Assembly (NCBI GenBank): GCA_029448655.1
Contig: JACCLO010000004.1
Location: forward strand, 2,046,001 to 2,110,000
Origin: Wolfiporia cocos
Taxonomy: Eukaryota; Basidiomycota; Agaricomycetes; Polyporales; Phaeolaceae
Length of the DNA: 64,000 nt
Reading direction: 5' to 3'
Made by a program: the position numbers and the translations under genes. The notes under the pieces were generated by a model. That model was not told the DNA's origin. It ran no database searches and saw only the letters and a list, made by a program, of their open reading frames with translations. Shown here one piece after another: positions 1-8,890 of this stretch; positions within the stretch are counted from its first letter, which is position 1; each line of letters opens with the position of its first letter.

Positions 1-698
1 ACGCCTTCGCATAATTATGTCAACACGACCATACAGCACTATAATAGCACCAAGGCTATATCGCTATAGGTCACGGCCTTCTCGGCCTCCCACGGACTCG
101 GTGTTCTCCAAGTCCCGGGCTTCTGCCATCACGGCGTTGCCCAAACACCGGACCTCGCCTCATGGCTAAGTCCAATACATGCCCCGGTAACCATCCGGTC
201 CGGGCTGTAACACATGCCACGGTACTTCCCGTCCAATGGCATAACGACCTCGGCTCCTCGCCTTGGTCATCACACGAAGACCGGCCAATTGCCATTATAC
301 CGCAAGGTATCCGGCAACCGGCTTCCCATATACCCGCGCTGCGCCCGCGTTCATATGATAACATACACAAATCCCTCTCCTACGATTGGTGCGGCCATTA
401 GGGCCCATCACGGCCATTGTAGATAGAGTCCATAAACAACAGATAAGATAGCGCTTCGCCTCTTGGCAAAGCCACATAACCCGGAATGGTAGTACTAGCT
501 AGTAGCACGTGCCATCCCCATAAAACATGTATATAAAGTAGGAGCCAAGCGCTCTTTAACTTTAGTTCTATTCTTCTCGGCGTACGCCGTAGAAGAACCT
601 CCTACCTCCTATGGTGTCTGATAACCTCTTCCTCACCTAAGTCGCCTAGTTCATCGCAGGATACTGGCTTGGTGAGTCCCACAGAGCCATCTGTGTCA
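1..698 (+). repeat. LTR-A, 5' copy (right-hand 698 bp)
   Basis: Matches 13356-14053 over its full visible length at a constant offset of 13355, with no difference that I noticed, which implies a recent insertion. It ends in TGTGTCA. TATA box at 530-538; predicted transcript start about 560-565; terminal hairpin CACAGA/TCTGTG just before the 3' end. Confidence 0.92.
530..597 (+). promoter_or_regulatory. LTR-A core promoter, self-priming sequence and hairpin
   Basis: TATATAAAG (530-538) is followed about 30 bp later by TAGTTCTATTCTT (563-575), whose exact reverse complement AAGAATAGAACTA lies right after the LTR (700-712). Immediately downstream TTCTTCT (571-577) pairs with AGAAGAA (591-597) around the palindrome CGGCGTACGCCG. 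This is the arrangement expected for Tf1-type self-priming. Confidence 0.75.
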
Positions 699-699
699 T

Positions 700-712
700 A
701 AGAATAGAACTA
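700..712 (+). other. Primer binding site of the LARD (self-priming)
   Basis: AAGAATAGAACTA is separated from the LTR end (698) by one base and is a perfect 13-nt reverse complement of 563-575 at the predicted 5' end of the transcript. It does not begin with the TGG expected for most tRNA-primed elements. Confidence 0.75.
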
Positions 713-744
713 CCTACCCCCCTGCGCCTCCTTAACTGGTGGCG

Positions 745-1560
745 CCTGGGTTTTTCCTCCAACAGGTGTCTGAGATAGCGCAGGGGCCGCTACTCTCCTG
801 CAAAGGGGATGTATGCTCCGTGGTTGCGGATATGGGATACATCGGCGGTGGGCTTAGCGGCCTGCTGCCACCCAGTGGGGCGCTGCTTGCCTAATCAGCA
901 GCATGCGTCCTGCGAACCCGGACTCCAGGGTTAAGGAGAGACGGCTGCTTCCTGGCAAGGTTGCGGCTGTCAGCGGTTGAGACCCGCCTATTGGGAAAAG
1001 GGGACCGTCTGCCTGTGTGCGCGCAGCCCCCTGTCTTGGCAATCCCTGTTCAGGGACCCAACACTACCAGTAGGATCCCCATAGGGATATGCGCTTCGGC
1101 GTATTCCTTTAGTTGGGTGTGGGAATCTTCCAAAGCCGCCCCCCAGGCGTAAGGGGCCCGCTTGGGATCTCCTTCGGGGAATCCAAGTGGTGAGGTGGTG
1201 CGACTCGCAAGGTCAAACCAGCCGAGGTCACTCGCGGTAGCCAATAGCGTAAGTCCTACGGGCAGCTCGGTGTGCGAGCCTGGGTAAAACGGATTTGGGG
1301 CCCCACCGGAAGCATACGGCGTTGCCCACCATCTTTGATGTGTGGAGCGCTCGTGAATGCGCGATCTTAGATCGACGGATGGTTTTTTAGCCCTGATGTG
1401 ACACCCAGGTGGCTATAGATGGCAAGCCTTACCACTAAAGCGTGGACAGGTCGCGGTGAAATACTGCGACCACTTTCCAGCTCATCTCCGCGAGGAAATG
1501 GGCTGTGTATCCTATTCCCAACCATGTGACCCAGCCTATCAAGCGCTGGCAGTCACCGAC
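745..1560 (+). other. Structured 5' leader (LARD copy)
   Basis: Non-coding block homologous to the leader of the LTR-B Gypsy element (16290-17080). Conserved blocks such as CACTCGCGGTAGCCAATAGC and TTTTTTAGCCCTGATGTGAC alternate with stems whose sequence differs but whose pairing is kept. Examples are 940-948 with 963-971 (inner 951-953 with 958-960), a UUCG-capped hairpin at 1161-1187, 1362-1366 with 1370-1374, 1449-1471, and a GNRA-capped hairpin at 1478-1505. It is probably an RNA structure for packaging, priming or translation; the function is unknown. Confidence 0.65.
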
Positions 1561-3030
1561 TCTCTTCTAGAAGGAAGTCGCGCGCTTCGATGAAGACACC
1601 TGTCGGCTAAATTCCGCGCGGCGTCCTGATAAGGGCGCCTCTAACCATGCCCCCGTTCTTCTTGTGTTAGACATGACCACTCAGTGTTGATCGCTGATGA
1701 CGAGCTCTCTTTCAGGTACCCTGGTATCCCAGTCCATAAGTAGATAAATATGTAGTTTTAGTGGCGGCTCCTAGTAGCTTACTTACCTTGTAAAGTAGCT
1801 TAGAAACCGTCCAATAGCATTTGTATTCGCCTTTGGAAATCCTGCGTCACCTGCTGGTTCCCAGGTTATCTAGCCTGGTTAAGGTCGCTTATGTACATAA
1901 AAAGCAACCTTTACGTCTTACGGGTACACTTAGTCAATCGAAGAACGATACTAGTACCTGTTCCCTTAGACGTAGGATCGCGTACGCTTGGCAAATATAT
2001 GCTTATAACTATTATTACTATGGGAATGCCTAAGTACCAAGTCGATTAGGATTCACATAATCCGTCGGCGCCCGTTTGACTTCGGTCTTCGCTCCTGAAA
2101 AGGGGATTCGGGTTATTGAGCATCTGTCATCTGGTCACATGTCATAAGAACCTTTGAACGGGGGCACCCCTTTCGGTAATGGAACTCCTGACAAGGAAAT
2201 TACCATCCGTTTGGGAAGAGACGTCTGACAAGCGTCTATAAATAATTGGGTACAGCGCTGTTCCACCAGCCGCCCACGTACAAACAGATCGCAACAAGAT
2301 TACTTCATTGAATCTTGCAATCTGGGTTAGAGGAAAGGAAAACAAGGGACACACGCTATTGATACGCGTTCCCTTGAAGTGTAGCGGAGGCCGAAAGGCT
2401 TCTAGAATCACACTTCATTCGGCATTCTCGCACAATCGCCGAATTCACAACCGGTTCCAACCGGTTCCCCCCCTGTATTGAAATCGACAATTTCGCACGC
2501 CAATCGCAAAATTCGTCACGAGGCTAGCTACCTCACTTTTGATTTCACTTCAATTCATCTTTTCTCTGTGGGGAGAATAATCGAATTCGAAAAATACACC
2601 TTAGCAACTCAATGCGATCGTCCGCAAAAGGTCTCGAAGAAGCACTCGAAAACTTCCAGAGATAACAAGGGAGTCCCCCTTATTAGGACAATCAAGCCGA
2701 TTTGGCAATCGGTTATCATTTAATTGCTTGGTTTACGGAAACCTACGCCGTCGAGACGCGTAATAAATAAATCCGGATCTGTATCCTTACGCCAAGAAAG
2801 GATTACATCTCGTCACTACATCGAATATGGGCCTAGGAAACCCTTCGATTCCGACAAACTAGGGCTTGGAAACCTTAGTATAAAAATCTGGTCGCATATG
2901 CGAGCGACTATTGGATACAGCCGTATATGGATATATGACAAATAATACCTTCGGCCCACATCCACCCACCCTTATCTGGGTATAGAGGCGGTTTAACCTC
3001 TTTAAAAACCAAAACCATCTGGATAGGTTC
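1561..3030. other. LARD internal sequence, left part; no gene seen
   Basis: No recognisable protein on either strand. A stretch near 2620-2690 recurs in diverged form at about 12560-12620 (both contain AAGGTC...GATAACA and GAGTCCC), so the internal region appears to be built partly from degenerate repeats. It is interrupted at 3030 by the nested Gypsy element (target copy GGTTC at 3026-3030). Confidence 0.6.
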
Positions 3031-3738
3031 TGTTACGGGTCGAATACCCGTTCGTATATTCGAGTTGCGAATATAGATCGTTCTTCTGCACGTAGGCACG
3101 TCGCTGTATGCAAGGCAAATACTCGTTAGATGCCTTCGGGTCCTAAGTGAAGTTCTTAGGATATCGGTTAATATCCAATACGCGTTAGAGGATATAATCT
3201 GTTCAGGTGCGAGTCGAATAGAATATAAGACTCGCCTAAGTCCGAGAAGTCAATGTGCACTTCGAGGACTTAGTCGTTCGATTGCTCGAGTGAAAAATAC
3301 TGAGCGTAGTTTCCTACGTTTGAGAACGAGTATAAGACTTCTTGTTTGTACAACAAGGTCGAGCTGAAGAGCCTCGACAGTAAGTACATGAGTTTATATA
3401 CTACGTTAGCTTTCAGGGGTCAAGCCTGTCCCAGATGTCACCGCTACTATCTACGCTATAGTACCAAACATTTGATAAGTATGTAGTGATATATCCGAGA
3501 CGATAGATAGGAATGATGGCGGTTGAACGCCATCTATCAGCTAATAAACGATGAACATGAAACGGAGGCAGAGTTGGATCTGCCAATGATGAAACACGCC
3601 CTACAAACTAGTACAACTGGGGATGCGCCCAGTAGAGTCACGAGTAGCCAGGGGGGTTGGTTGCGCAACAAGTCCCTGTATCGTATTCGACCGGTGGTGA
3701 GTTCTGCAGATATTCGAAAAATTAAAATAATCGTAACA
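3031..3738 (-). repeat. LTR-D, 3' LTR of the nested Gypsy element
   Basis: Begins TGTTACGGG and ends CGTAACA on the plus strand. It is near-identical to 10785-11492. A decayed relative lies at 38128-38733. Confidence 0.93.
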
Positions 3739-3739
3739 T

Positions 3740-3752
3740 CAGCCCCTCCCTA
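3740..3752 (-). other. Polypurine tract of the nested Gypsy element
   Basis: The minus strand reads TAGGGAGGGGCTG directly before the 3' LTR. The stop codon of the pol frame (TAG at 3750-3752) lies inside this tract. Confidence 0.7.
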
Positions 3753-6700
3753 GGCGTTCGTCGGCCTCGGCGAACCTCCCAAGTTCCCCTCTTCAGAGTG
3801 CCTCGGCGTCCTGTTCGTTGTAGATGTCGCCGTTCCCGCTGAGGGACGGGGTCGTAGGAGTTCGCCATACGAAGTGTTGGCGGCATTCATTCTGTCGATG
3901 ACCTGGTTGATTGAGCCCACAAGCTCTGCAAATATAGTCGGGACAGTCGAGGATCCAGTGACTAGCGGATCCGCATTGTCGACAGGGTTGTTCAGGCGAG
4001 GGCCTCGCTGGTACCCGTAGGGAAGGGATATCTCTGAGATATTCGTTGTGTCGATATCTCCAGTGGTGAGCGGCGCGGTGAAGGTTCCGTTGCGCCCATG
4101 TGGGTAAGGAGGCGGTGTCTCGTTCGTGTTCCCTCGCACCTCGCTCAAACTCCTCGCGGGTAATGCTCTGCACCGATGGAGATCGTCGAATAGGCGGCGT
4201 GCTATTCGCTCTTCGCTGTCGTTCTGGGGTAGCCCTAGGGCTCGTCGGGCGTGCAGGTGGTTCACGTCTCCCGTTGCCTCCCATACCAGGAATACGTGGC
4301 GTCGGGTCTCTAACTCCCGTTCGGCGGGCCCTCTGAGTCTCGGTAGGCAGTGGAAATAATACTCTATCGCCTTCCATAAAATCAAACGGCCTTGCAACTC
4401 GGCGTCGTTCGTCGGGGGTGAAAAAGCGGGCGGGTCGTGGTGTGTATTCGGGTCGATTGGGAGTAACGTGCTCGCGATCCTCGAAGTCGTTGAGCGCGTG
4501 TCGTAGTCGGGCCGTTGTAGTGGCGGCCAGTCGGTCGATAAGTCTGTTGGTGAGTAGCTCGAGTCCCTCTCTCTGCGCTCTGATCTGCCCCTCCATTCGG
4601 ACGAGGTCCTCGGTGATGTTCTGGTACGAGCTGTATATGTGGGTGAGGTCCTGCGCGATGTCGAAGAGGGCCGACCAGCCATCGGCTCGGCCAGCAAAAG
4701 GTCCCTCGGCCCTGTACCAGAGGAGGGCGTGTCTAATCTGTAGATGCTGGGGGGAATACCTTCTTGGTGGCGTACCTCGCGGTCGGCCTTCTCGACGATC
4801 TGCATCGCCGGGGGTCGCGGTACGGCGGGGAAGCTGGTGGCGAGTCGTCGACATACTATTACTGTCCTATTTTCGAGTGTCGGGGTTGCCCTGACTCTCG
4901 CCCTGTGGTAACCTTTTATCAGTTCCTTGGAGTGCTCCAAGTTCGCCTCGTCTTCCCATGAGTTGTCGGCCGTGACATAGCCTTTCCATTTGACGAAGTA
5001 TTGATGCTTCTTTCCCTTCCATCTATCAGCCAAGATGGCTTCGACCTCGTATTCTTCCTGTCCCTTGATGATATCAGGTGGCGGCCGTAAGTAATTGGGT
5101 CCGTGCACCCTCGTTTCTTTGAACGGTTTTAGTAAGGCGACGTGGAATACCGGGTGAACTTTCCAGCTCTTTGGTAACTGCAGCCGGTATGTCGTGGGTC
5201 CCATCTTTTCTGTGATAGTGAAGGGTCCTTCTCTTTTTGGTGCCAGCTTGTTAGATTCGTAGGGGATTGTTAGGTTCTTTGCGTCGAGCCAGACCTTATC
5301 CCCTTTCTCAAGCTTCGGCAGTTGTCTGAGGAACCTCCCTGCCATTCTTTTCTGGGCTAGTTCATGCGCGATGAATGCCATCTTTCGCGCCTCTTTGATC
5401 TTCTTGATCCTGTCGACAGCGGCCGGGACGTTCCCTACTCGGTCATAATCTGGAAATCCTCTCGGGACATATCCTAGGATTATTTCGAGTGGCGCTGGCC
5501 GGTTTTCGGTTCGTCTGGTGTTGTGCGCAAATTCGACGTCAGGCAGTTGTTGTACCCATTGGAACGGGTCGTTCATGCAATAAATGCGAAGGTATACTTC
5601 GATTTGTTGGTTCATTCTTTCTGTTTGTCCGTCGGTCTGTGGATGGTACGCCGTACTCATCGCCGATTCTGTTCCCTGTAGCTTGCACAATTCCTTGAAA
5701 AGTTTTGATGCAAACTGTGGTCCTCTGTCTGAAATGATTTTTCGGGGGATGCCATATAGCGAGTAGATTTTTCGGTGAAATATTTCTGCGGCCCCTTCGC
5801 TCGTGATCGTTTTGTCGCATGGGGTGAGAGAGATGGCCTTGGATAGGCCATGGTCGACAATCACCATCATGGAGTCATACTTCCCGACTCTTGGCAGGTC
5901 GGTGACAAAATCGACCGAGCACTGTGAGAAGGGGAGGGCGTCTTCCCGTGTCGGTATTGGCTGCAAAGGGGGTTTCAGCGGATTTCTATCAGGTTTCATC
6001 TGTTGACAGATTGCACAGCCCCGGACGTATTCCGCTATCATTGTTCCCATGTCGGGCCACCAAAAATGGGTCTTAACCTGTACTGTTGTACCCCAGATCC
6101 CAGGGTGTCCGGCCGGGATCGTGTCGTGGTATTTTGAGATGACGTCTCGTCGAAGGCCCTCATCCTTCGGCACGTACATCCTGCCCCTGTAGAGCAGTAT
6201 CCCATCCGTTCGTTGCCATTCATCCGCGGTGGTTCTCGCGGGGAATTCGCCTGTGCCTCCTAGGGCGCGGATCGCCTGTTCCGCGGATTCATCTCGATCG
6301 TGGGCGTTCTTGATTCGATTGATGATCGGGATCTGGATTGCGTGGACGACGAGTTCGTCTGGAATCATGGTGATTCCCTCGTTGTCTTCGTTGCTTTCGT
6401 CCAGGTGGTACAACCTGGAAAGCGTGTCGGCCATGACTAGTTTCCTTCCGGGGACGTGCTGCAATTTCAGGTCGAATTGCGAAAGGAATAGATGCCATCT
6501 CGCTTGTCGCCGGTTTAGGCGCTGTGCGCTTCTCCAGTACGTCAGGTTCTGATGATCGCTTCGGATCAAGATCCGATGCGGTGCTCCTTCTAATAGGTGT
6601 CGCCATTCTTCTAATGCTCGGACGATTCCGAGTAGTTCGCAATCGTAGATTTCGTAGTTCCGTTCTGTTGATGTCAGGGATTGTGAGAGATATCCCACCG

Positions 6701-8801
6701 GCCGTTCGCGCCCTGTTTCATCTGTCTGTTTCAGTACTGCTCCTGTGGCGAACTGAGATGCGTCTGTTTCGAGGATGAACGGTTTCTCCTTGTCTGGTGT
6801 CCCCAGTGCGGGCGCCGTCGTGAATGCTTTCTTCATGAACTCGAATGCTTTCTGTTCTTTCTCCGTCCATTGGAATCCTGTCCCCGTGACCGTTCTTGTG
6901 AGGTCTACCAAGGGTCGGGCGTGCGTAGAGTAGTGATCGATAAATTTCCGATAAAAGTTCGCAAATCCTAGGAAGGATCTGACTTCTTTGAGATTTCGGG
7001 GAGTCGGCCACTCCTTAATCCCATTGAGTTTCGCTGGGTCCATCTGGATATTTCCTGGGGTGATGACTAGTCCCAGAAATTCGACTCTGTCGACACCGAA
7101 GGCGCATTTCTCGGGTTTCACAAAGAGATGGTTATCCACCAATCTCTGAAGGATCCGTCGTTCCCGTTCCTTGTGTACTTTCTCGTTTTCTGAGAAAATG
7201 AGGATGTCGTCCATATAAACAAGCACCCATCCTTCGAGGATTTCTTCTTTCAAGATTTCGTTCATCATTGCTTGGAAGGTCCCGGGTGCATTGCACAATC
7301 CGAAAAACATAACCGTGGGCTCGTACAACCCTCGGTTTGTTTTGAAAGCCGCTTTCCATTCGTCCCCCTTTTTGATTCGCACGTTGTTGTATCCCGCTCT
7401 AAGGTCCATTTTTGTGAAGACCTTTGCCCCTTTTAGCTTTTCCAGGAGTTCTGAGATCAGTGGCAAGGGATAGACGTTCTTTATCGTTCCTTCATTCAGA
7501 TATCGATAATCTTGACAGGGTCGCAGGCCGCTGTCTTTCTTTGGGACGAAAAAGAATGGTGACGCCATCGGGGATTTTGAAGGGACTATGAAACCTTTTG
7601 CCAGGTTTTCTATCAGGAATTCGTCCAGCGCCTGTTGTTCTCTGGGTGAGAGTGCATAGACTTTGCAGTCTTTCGGCACGAAATCGGGTTTTAATTTGAT
7701 TGCGTGGTCCCATGGTCTCGATGGGGGGAACGCTGCTGCGGACTCCTTACTAAACACCTTGGCGAAGTCCAGTAGGTGTTTCGGGACCATCTCTTCAATC
7801 GTTCGTTCTGGTTCGGGGGTTTTCTGTGCGAATTCTTGAGACTTCGTTAGCGCTTTCCTGACAGCGTTGATGATTTGTGTCTTTGTTCGGAACTTCTTTC
7901 GCGTTTCCCCTTTCCTCCCTATGATCCTAGGGTTATCTTTTGCGAAGCGTCGGATTGCTTCGTATTCTTCGGGAGTATAGAACTGCTGCGCTGTTTCTTC
8001 TGGCTGGTCCGTGGATCCGAACCCTTTCTCCCCTCGTTCTGTTTCATCTAGGTCTTTGACCTCTAAGATGTCAGGGGTGAGGTGTCGTTCGAAAATTATC
8101 TGGGCTATTCGCATGCCCGGGATAATTCTATGCGCTTTGTCTGAGTAGTTGAAGACAATGGCTCCGACGTCTCCTCGGTAGTCCGAGTCTATGATCCCGG
8201 CTTGTACTACCAATCCGTGTCTGAGGGTGTTGCCTGATCGTCCGGCCAGTCTTCCATACGATCCCTTCGGGATCTTCATTTTTACTCCTGTGGAGACGAG
8301 TTTCCATCCTCCAGCGGGGATCTCGGTTTCTTCTGCGGCGTAAAGGTCATACCCTGCAGCTTCTTGGGCTCCCCTTGTTGGAATTTTTCCTTCGGGGGCA
8401 ACTACCATCTCCACCGTATCCATTCGGATCGTGGCTTCCTGTTTCTTTTCTTCTGCCCCTAGTATCGATCGTACATCGACTGTTTGGTCCTTCCAGTCGA
8501 TTGTGGGGTTTTCGTCTTTTAGCCATCCATACCCTAGAATCATATTTTCCGTTCCGATTGATCCTACCAGGAATCGGACTTTTCGCGTTTTCTGGGTCTT
8601 CGGATATCGTAGTAGTATGGTGGCTTCTCGGTCTATTCGCCCATCTTTGTTTTCTGTTCCGTCAACATTTTTGACGATGATCGGGTTCTTCAAGGGTTGT
8701 GTGGGCACCTTGTATTTTTCTACCACTCTGCTGTGGATTAGGTTCGACATTGCTCCTGAGTCGATTAGTGCGTTGCACTTCACGGGTTTTGCCAGCGTCA
8801 T
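3750..8801 (-). CDS. pol: Pol polyprotein: protease-dUTPase-RT-RNaseH-integrase-chromodomain plus long tail
   Basis: 1683 codons. Protease with LIDSGA (Asp14). dUTPase at about 130-266 with the five family motifs: AGYDLYA, GRSG, GIIDSDYRGDVG, RIAQI and RGEKGFGSTD. RT with FFFVPKKDSG, FTKMDLRAGYNNV and catalytic YMDD (529-532). RNase H follows (ETDASQFATGAVL). The integrase has the HHCC finger (YHDT...GCAICQQMK) and a DDE core (SVDF, SDRGPQF, TAYHPQTDGQTERMNQ). A chromodomain with FVKWKGY...NSWE ends near residue 1312. The last 370 residues are low-complexity and overlap ORF3 in another frame, so the functional C-terminus may be near 4860. The frame is closed by a stop just upstream of the chosen ATG and does not overlap gag. 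Placement of dUTPase between protease and RT differs from the other two elements in the window, where it is C-terminal. Confidence 0.92.
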   Translation of the reverse strand: MTLAKPVKCNALIDSGAMSNLIHSRVVEKYKVPTQPLKNPIIVKNVDGTENKDGRIDREATILLRYPKTQKTRKVRFLVGSIGTENMILGYGWLKDENPTIDWKDQTVDVRSILGAEEKKQEATIRMDTVEMVVAPEGKIPTRGAQEAAGYDLYAAEETEIPAGGWKLVSTGVKMKIPKGSYGRLAGRSGNTLRHGLVVQAGIIDSDYRGDVGAIVFNYSDKAHRIIPGMRIAQIIFERHLTPDILEVKDLDETERGEKGFGSTDQPEETAQQFYTPEEYEAIRRFAKDNPRIIGRKGETRKKFRTKTQIINAVRKALTKSQEFAQKTPEPERTIEEMVPKHLLDFAKVFSKESAAAFPPSRPWDHAIKLKPDFVPKDCKVYALSPREQQALDEFLIENLAKGFIVPSKSPMASPFFFVPKKDSGLRPCQDYRYLNEGTIKNVYPLPLISELLEKLKGAKVFTKMDLRAGYNNVRIKKGDEWKAAFKTNRGLYEPTVMFFGLCNAPGTFQAMMNEILKEEILEGWVLVYMDDILIFSENEKVHKERERRILQRLVDNHLFVKPEKCAFGVDRVEFLGLVITPGNIQMDPAKLNGIKEWPTPRNLKEVRSFLGFANFYRKFIDHYSTHARPLVDLTRTVTGTGFQWTEKEQKAFEFMKKAFTTAPALGTPDKEKPFILETDASQFATGAVLKQTDETGRERPVGYLSQSLTSTERNYEIYDCELLGIVRALEEWRHLLEGAPHRILIRSDHQNLTYWRSAQRLNRRQARWHLFLSQFDLKLQHVPGRKLVMADTLSRLYHLDESNEDNEGITMIPDELVVHAIQIPIINRIKNAHDRDESAEQAIRALGGTGEFPARTTADEWQRTDGILLYRGRMYVPKDEGLRRDVISKYHDTIPAGHPGIWGTTVQVKTHFWWPDMGTMIAEYVRGCAICQQMKPDRNPLKPPLQPIPTREDALPFSQCSVDFVTDLPRVGKYDSMMVIVDHGLSKAISLTPCDKTITSEGAAEIFHRKIYSLYGIPRKIISDRGPQFASKLFKELCKLQGTESAMSTAYHPQTDGQTERMNQQIEVYLRIYCMNDPFQWVQQLPDVEFAHNTRRTENRPAPLEIILGYVPRGFPDYDRVGNVPAAVDRIKKIKEARKMAFIAHELAQKRMAGRFLRQLPKLEKGDKVWLDAKNLTIPYESNKLAPKREGPFTITEKMGPTTYRLQLPKSWKVHPVFHVALLKPFKETRVHGPNYLRPPPDIIKGQEEYEVEAILADRWKGKKHQYFVKWKGYVTADNSWEDEANLEHSKELIKGYHRARVRATPTLENRTVIVCRRLATSFPAVPRPPAMQIVEKADREVRHQEGIPPSIYRLDTPSSGTGPRDLLLAEPMAGRPSSTSRRTSPTYTARTRTSPRTSSEWRGRSERRERDSSYSPTDLSTDWPPLQRPDYDTRSTTSRIASTLLPIDPNTHHDPPAFSPPTNDAELQGRLILWKAIEYYFHCLPRLRGPAERELETRRHVFLVWEATGDVNHLHARRALGLPQNDSEERIARRLFDDLHRCRALPARSLSEVRGNTNETPPPYPHGRNGTFTAPLTTGDIDTTNISEISLPYGYQRGPRLNNPVDNADPLVTGSSTVPTIFAELVGSINQVIDRMNAANTSYGELLRPRPSAGTATSTTNRTPRHSEEGNLGGSPRPTNA
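3793..4854 (-). CDS. ORF3: zinc-knuckle protein overlapping the 3' end of pol
   Basis: 353 codons in the -1 frame relative to pol, starting just after the chromodomain and lying wholly inside the pol frame. The protein is Arg/Pro-rich. A helical, coiled-coil-like stretch lies near residues 80-125 (MEGQIRAQREGLELLTNRL). Two tandem CCHC-type knuckles lie at about 291-324 (CRQCGSASHWILDC and CRACGLNQPGHRQNEC). Zinc knuckles are a strong coding signal, suggesting a nucleic-acid-binding third protein. Both frames stay open for more than 330 codons, so either this is true overprinting or the pol-frame tail is an accidental reading. I did not recognise a family. Expression could be by reinitiation or frameshifting. 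Confidence 0.6.
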   Translation of the reverse strand: MSTTRHQLPRRTATPGDADRREGRPRGTPPRRYSPQHLQIRHALLWYRAEGPFAGRADGWSALFDIAQDLTHIYSSYQNITEDLVRMEGQIRAQREGLELLTNRLIDRLAATTTARLRHALNDFEDREHVTPNRPEYTPRPARFFTPDERRRVARPFDFMEGDRVLFPLPTETQRARRTGVRDPTPRIPGMGGNGRREPPARPTSPRATPERQRRANSTPPIRRSPSVQSITREEFERGAREHERDTASLPTWAQRNLHRAAHHWRYRHNEYLRDIPSLRVPARPSPEQPCRQCGSASHWILDCPDYICRACGLNQPGHRQNECRQHFVWRTPTTPSLSGNGDIYNEQDAEAL

Positions 8802-8890
8802 GATTACCGGGATGAAGAGGGATCAATTCTTCTCGAACGAGGTAATTACATGTGCTGCTTTCTCGGAGGGTAAGACCGTGGGCTTCCCTC

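Noticed and set aside
71..477. Several open frames on both strands inside LTR-A (also at 13426-13832 and 58156-58721)
   Set aside because: They lie in LTR sequence, overlap each other on both strands, have no domain, and recur only because the LTR recurs.
3523..3753. Open frame in LTR-D, repeated at 11277-11537
   Set aside because: It crosses the LTR end into different flanks in the two places, so it is not a conserved gene.
4100..4961. Plus-strand frames opposite ORF3 and pol
   Set aside because: Antisense shadows of GC-rich coding sequence without motifs.
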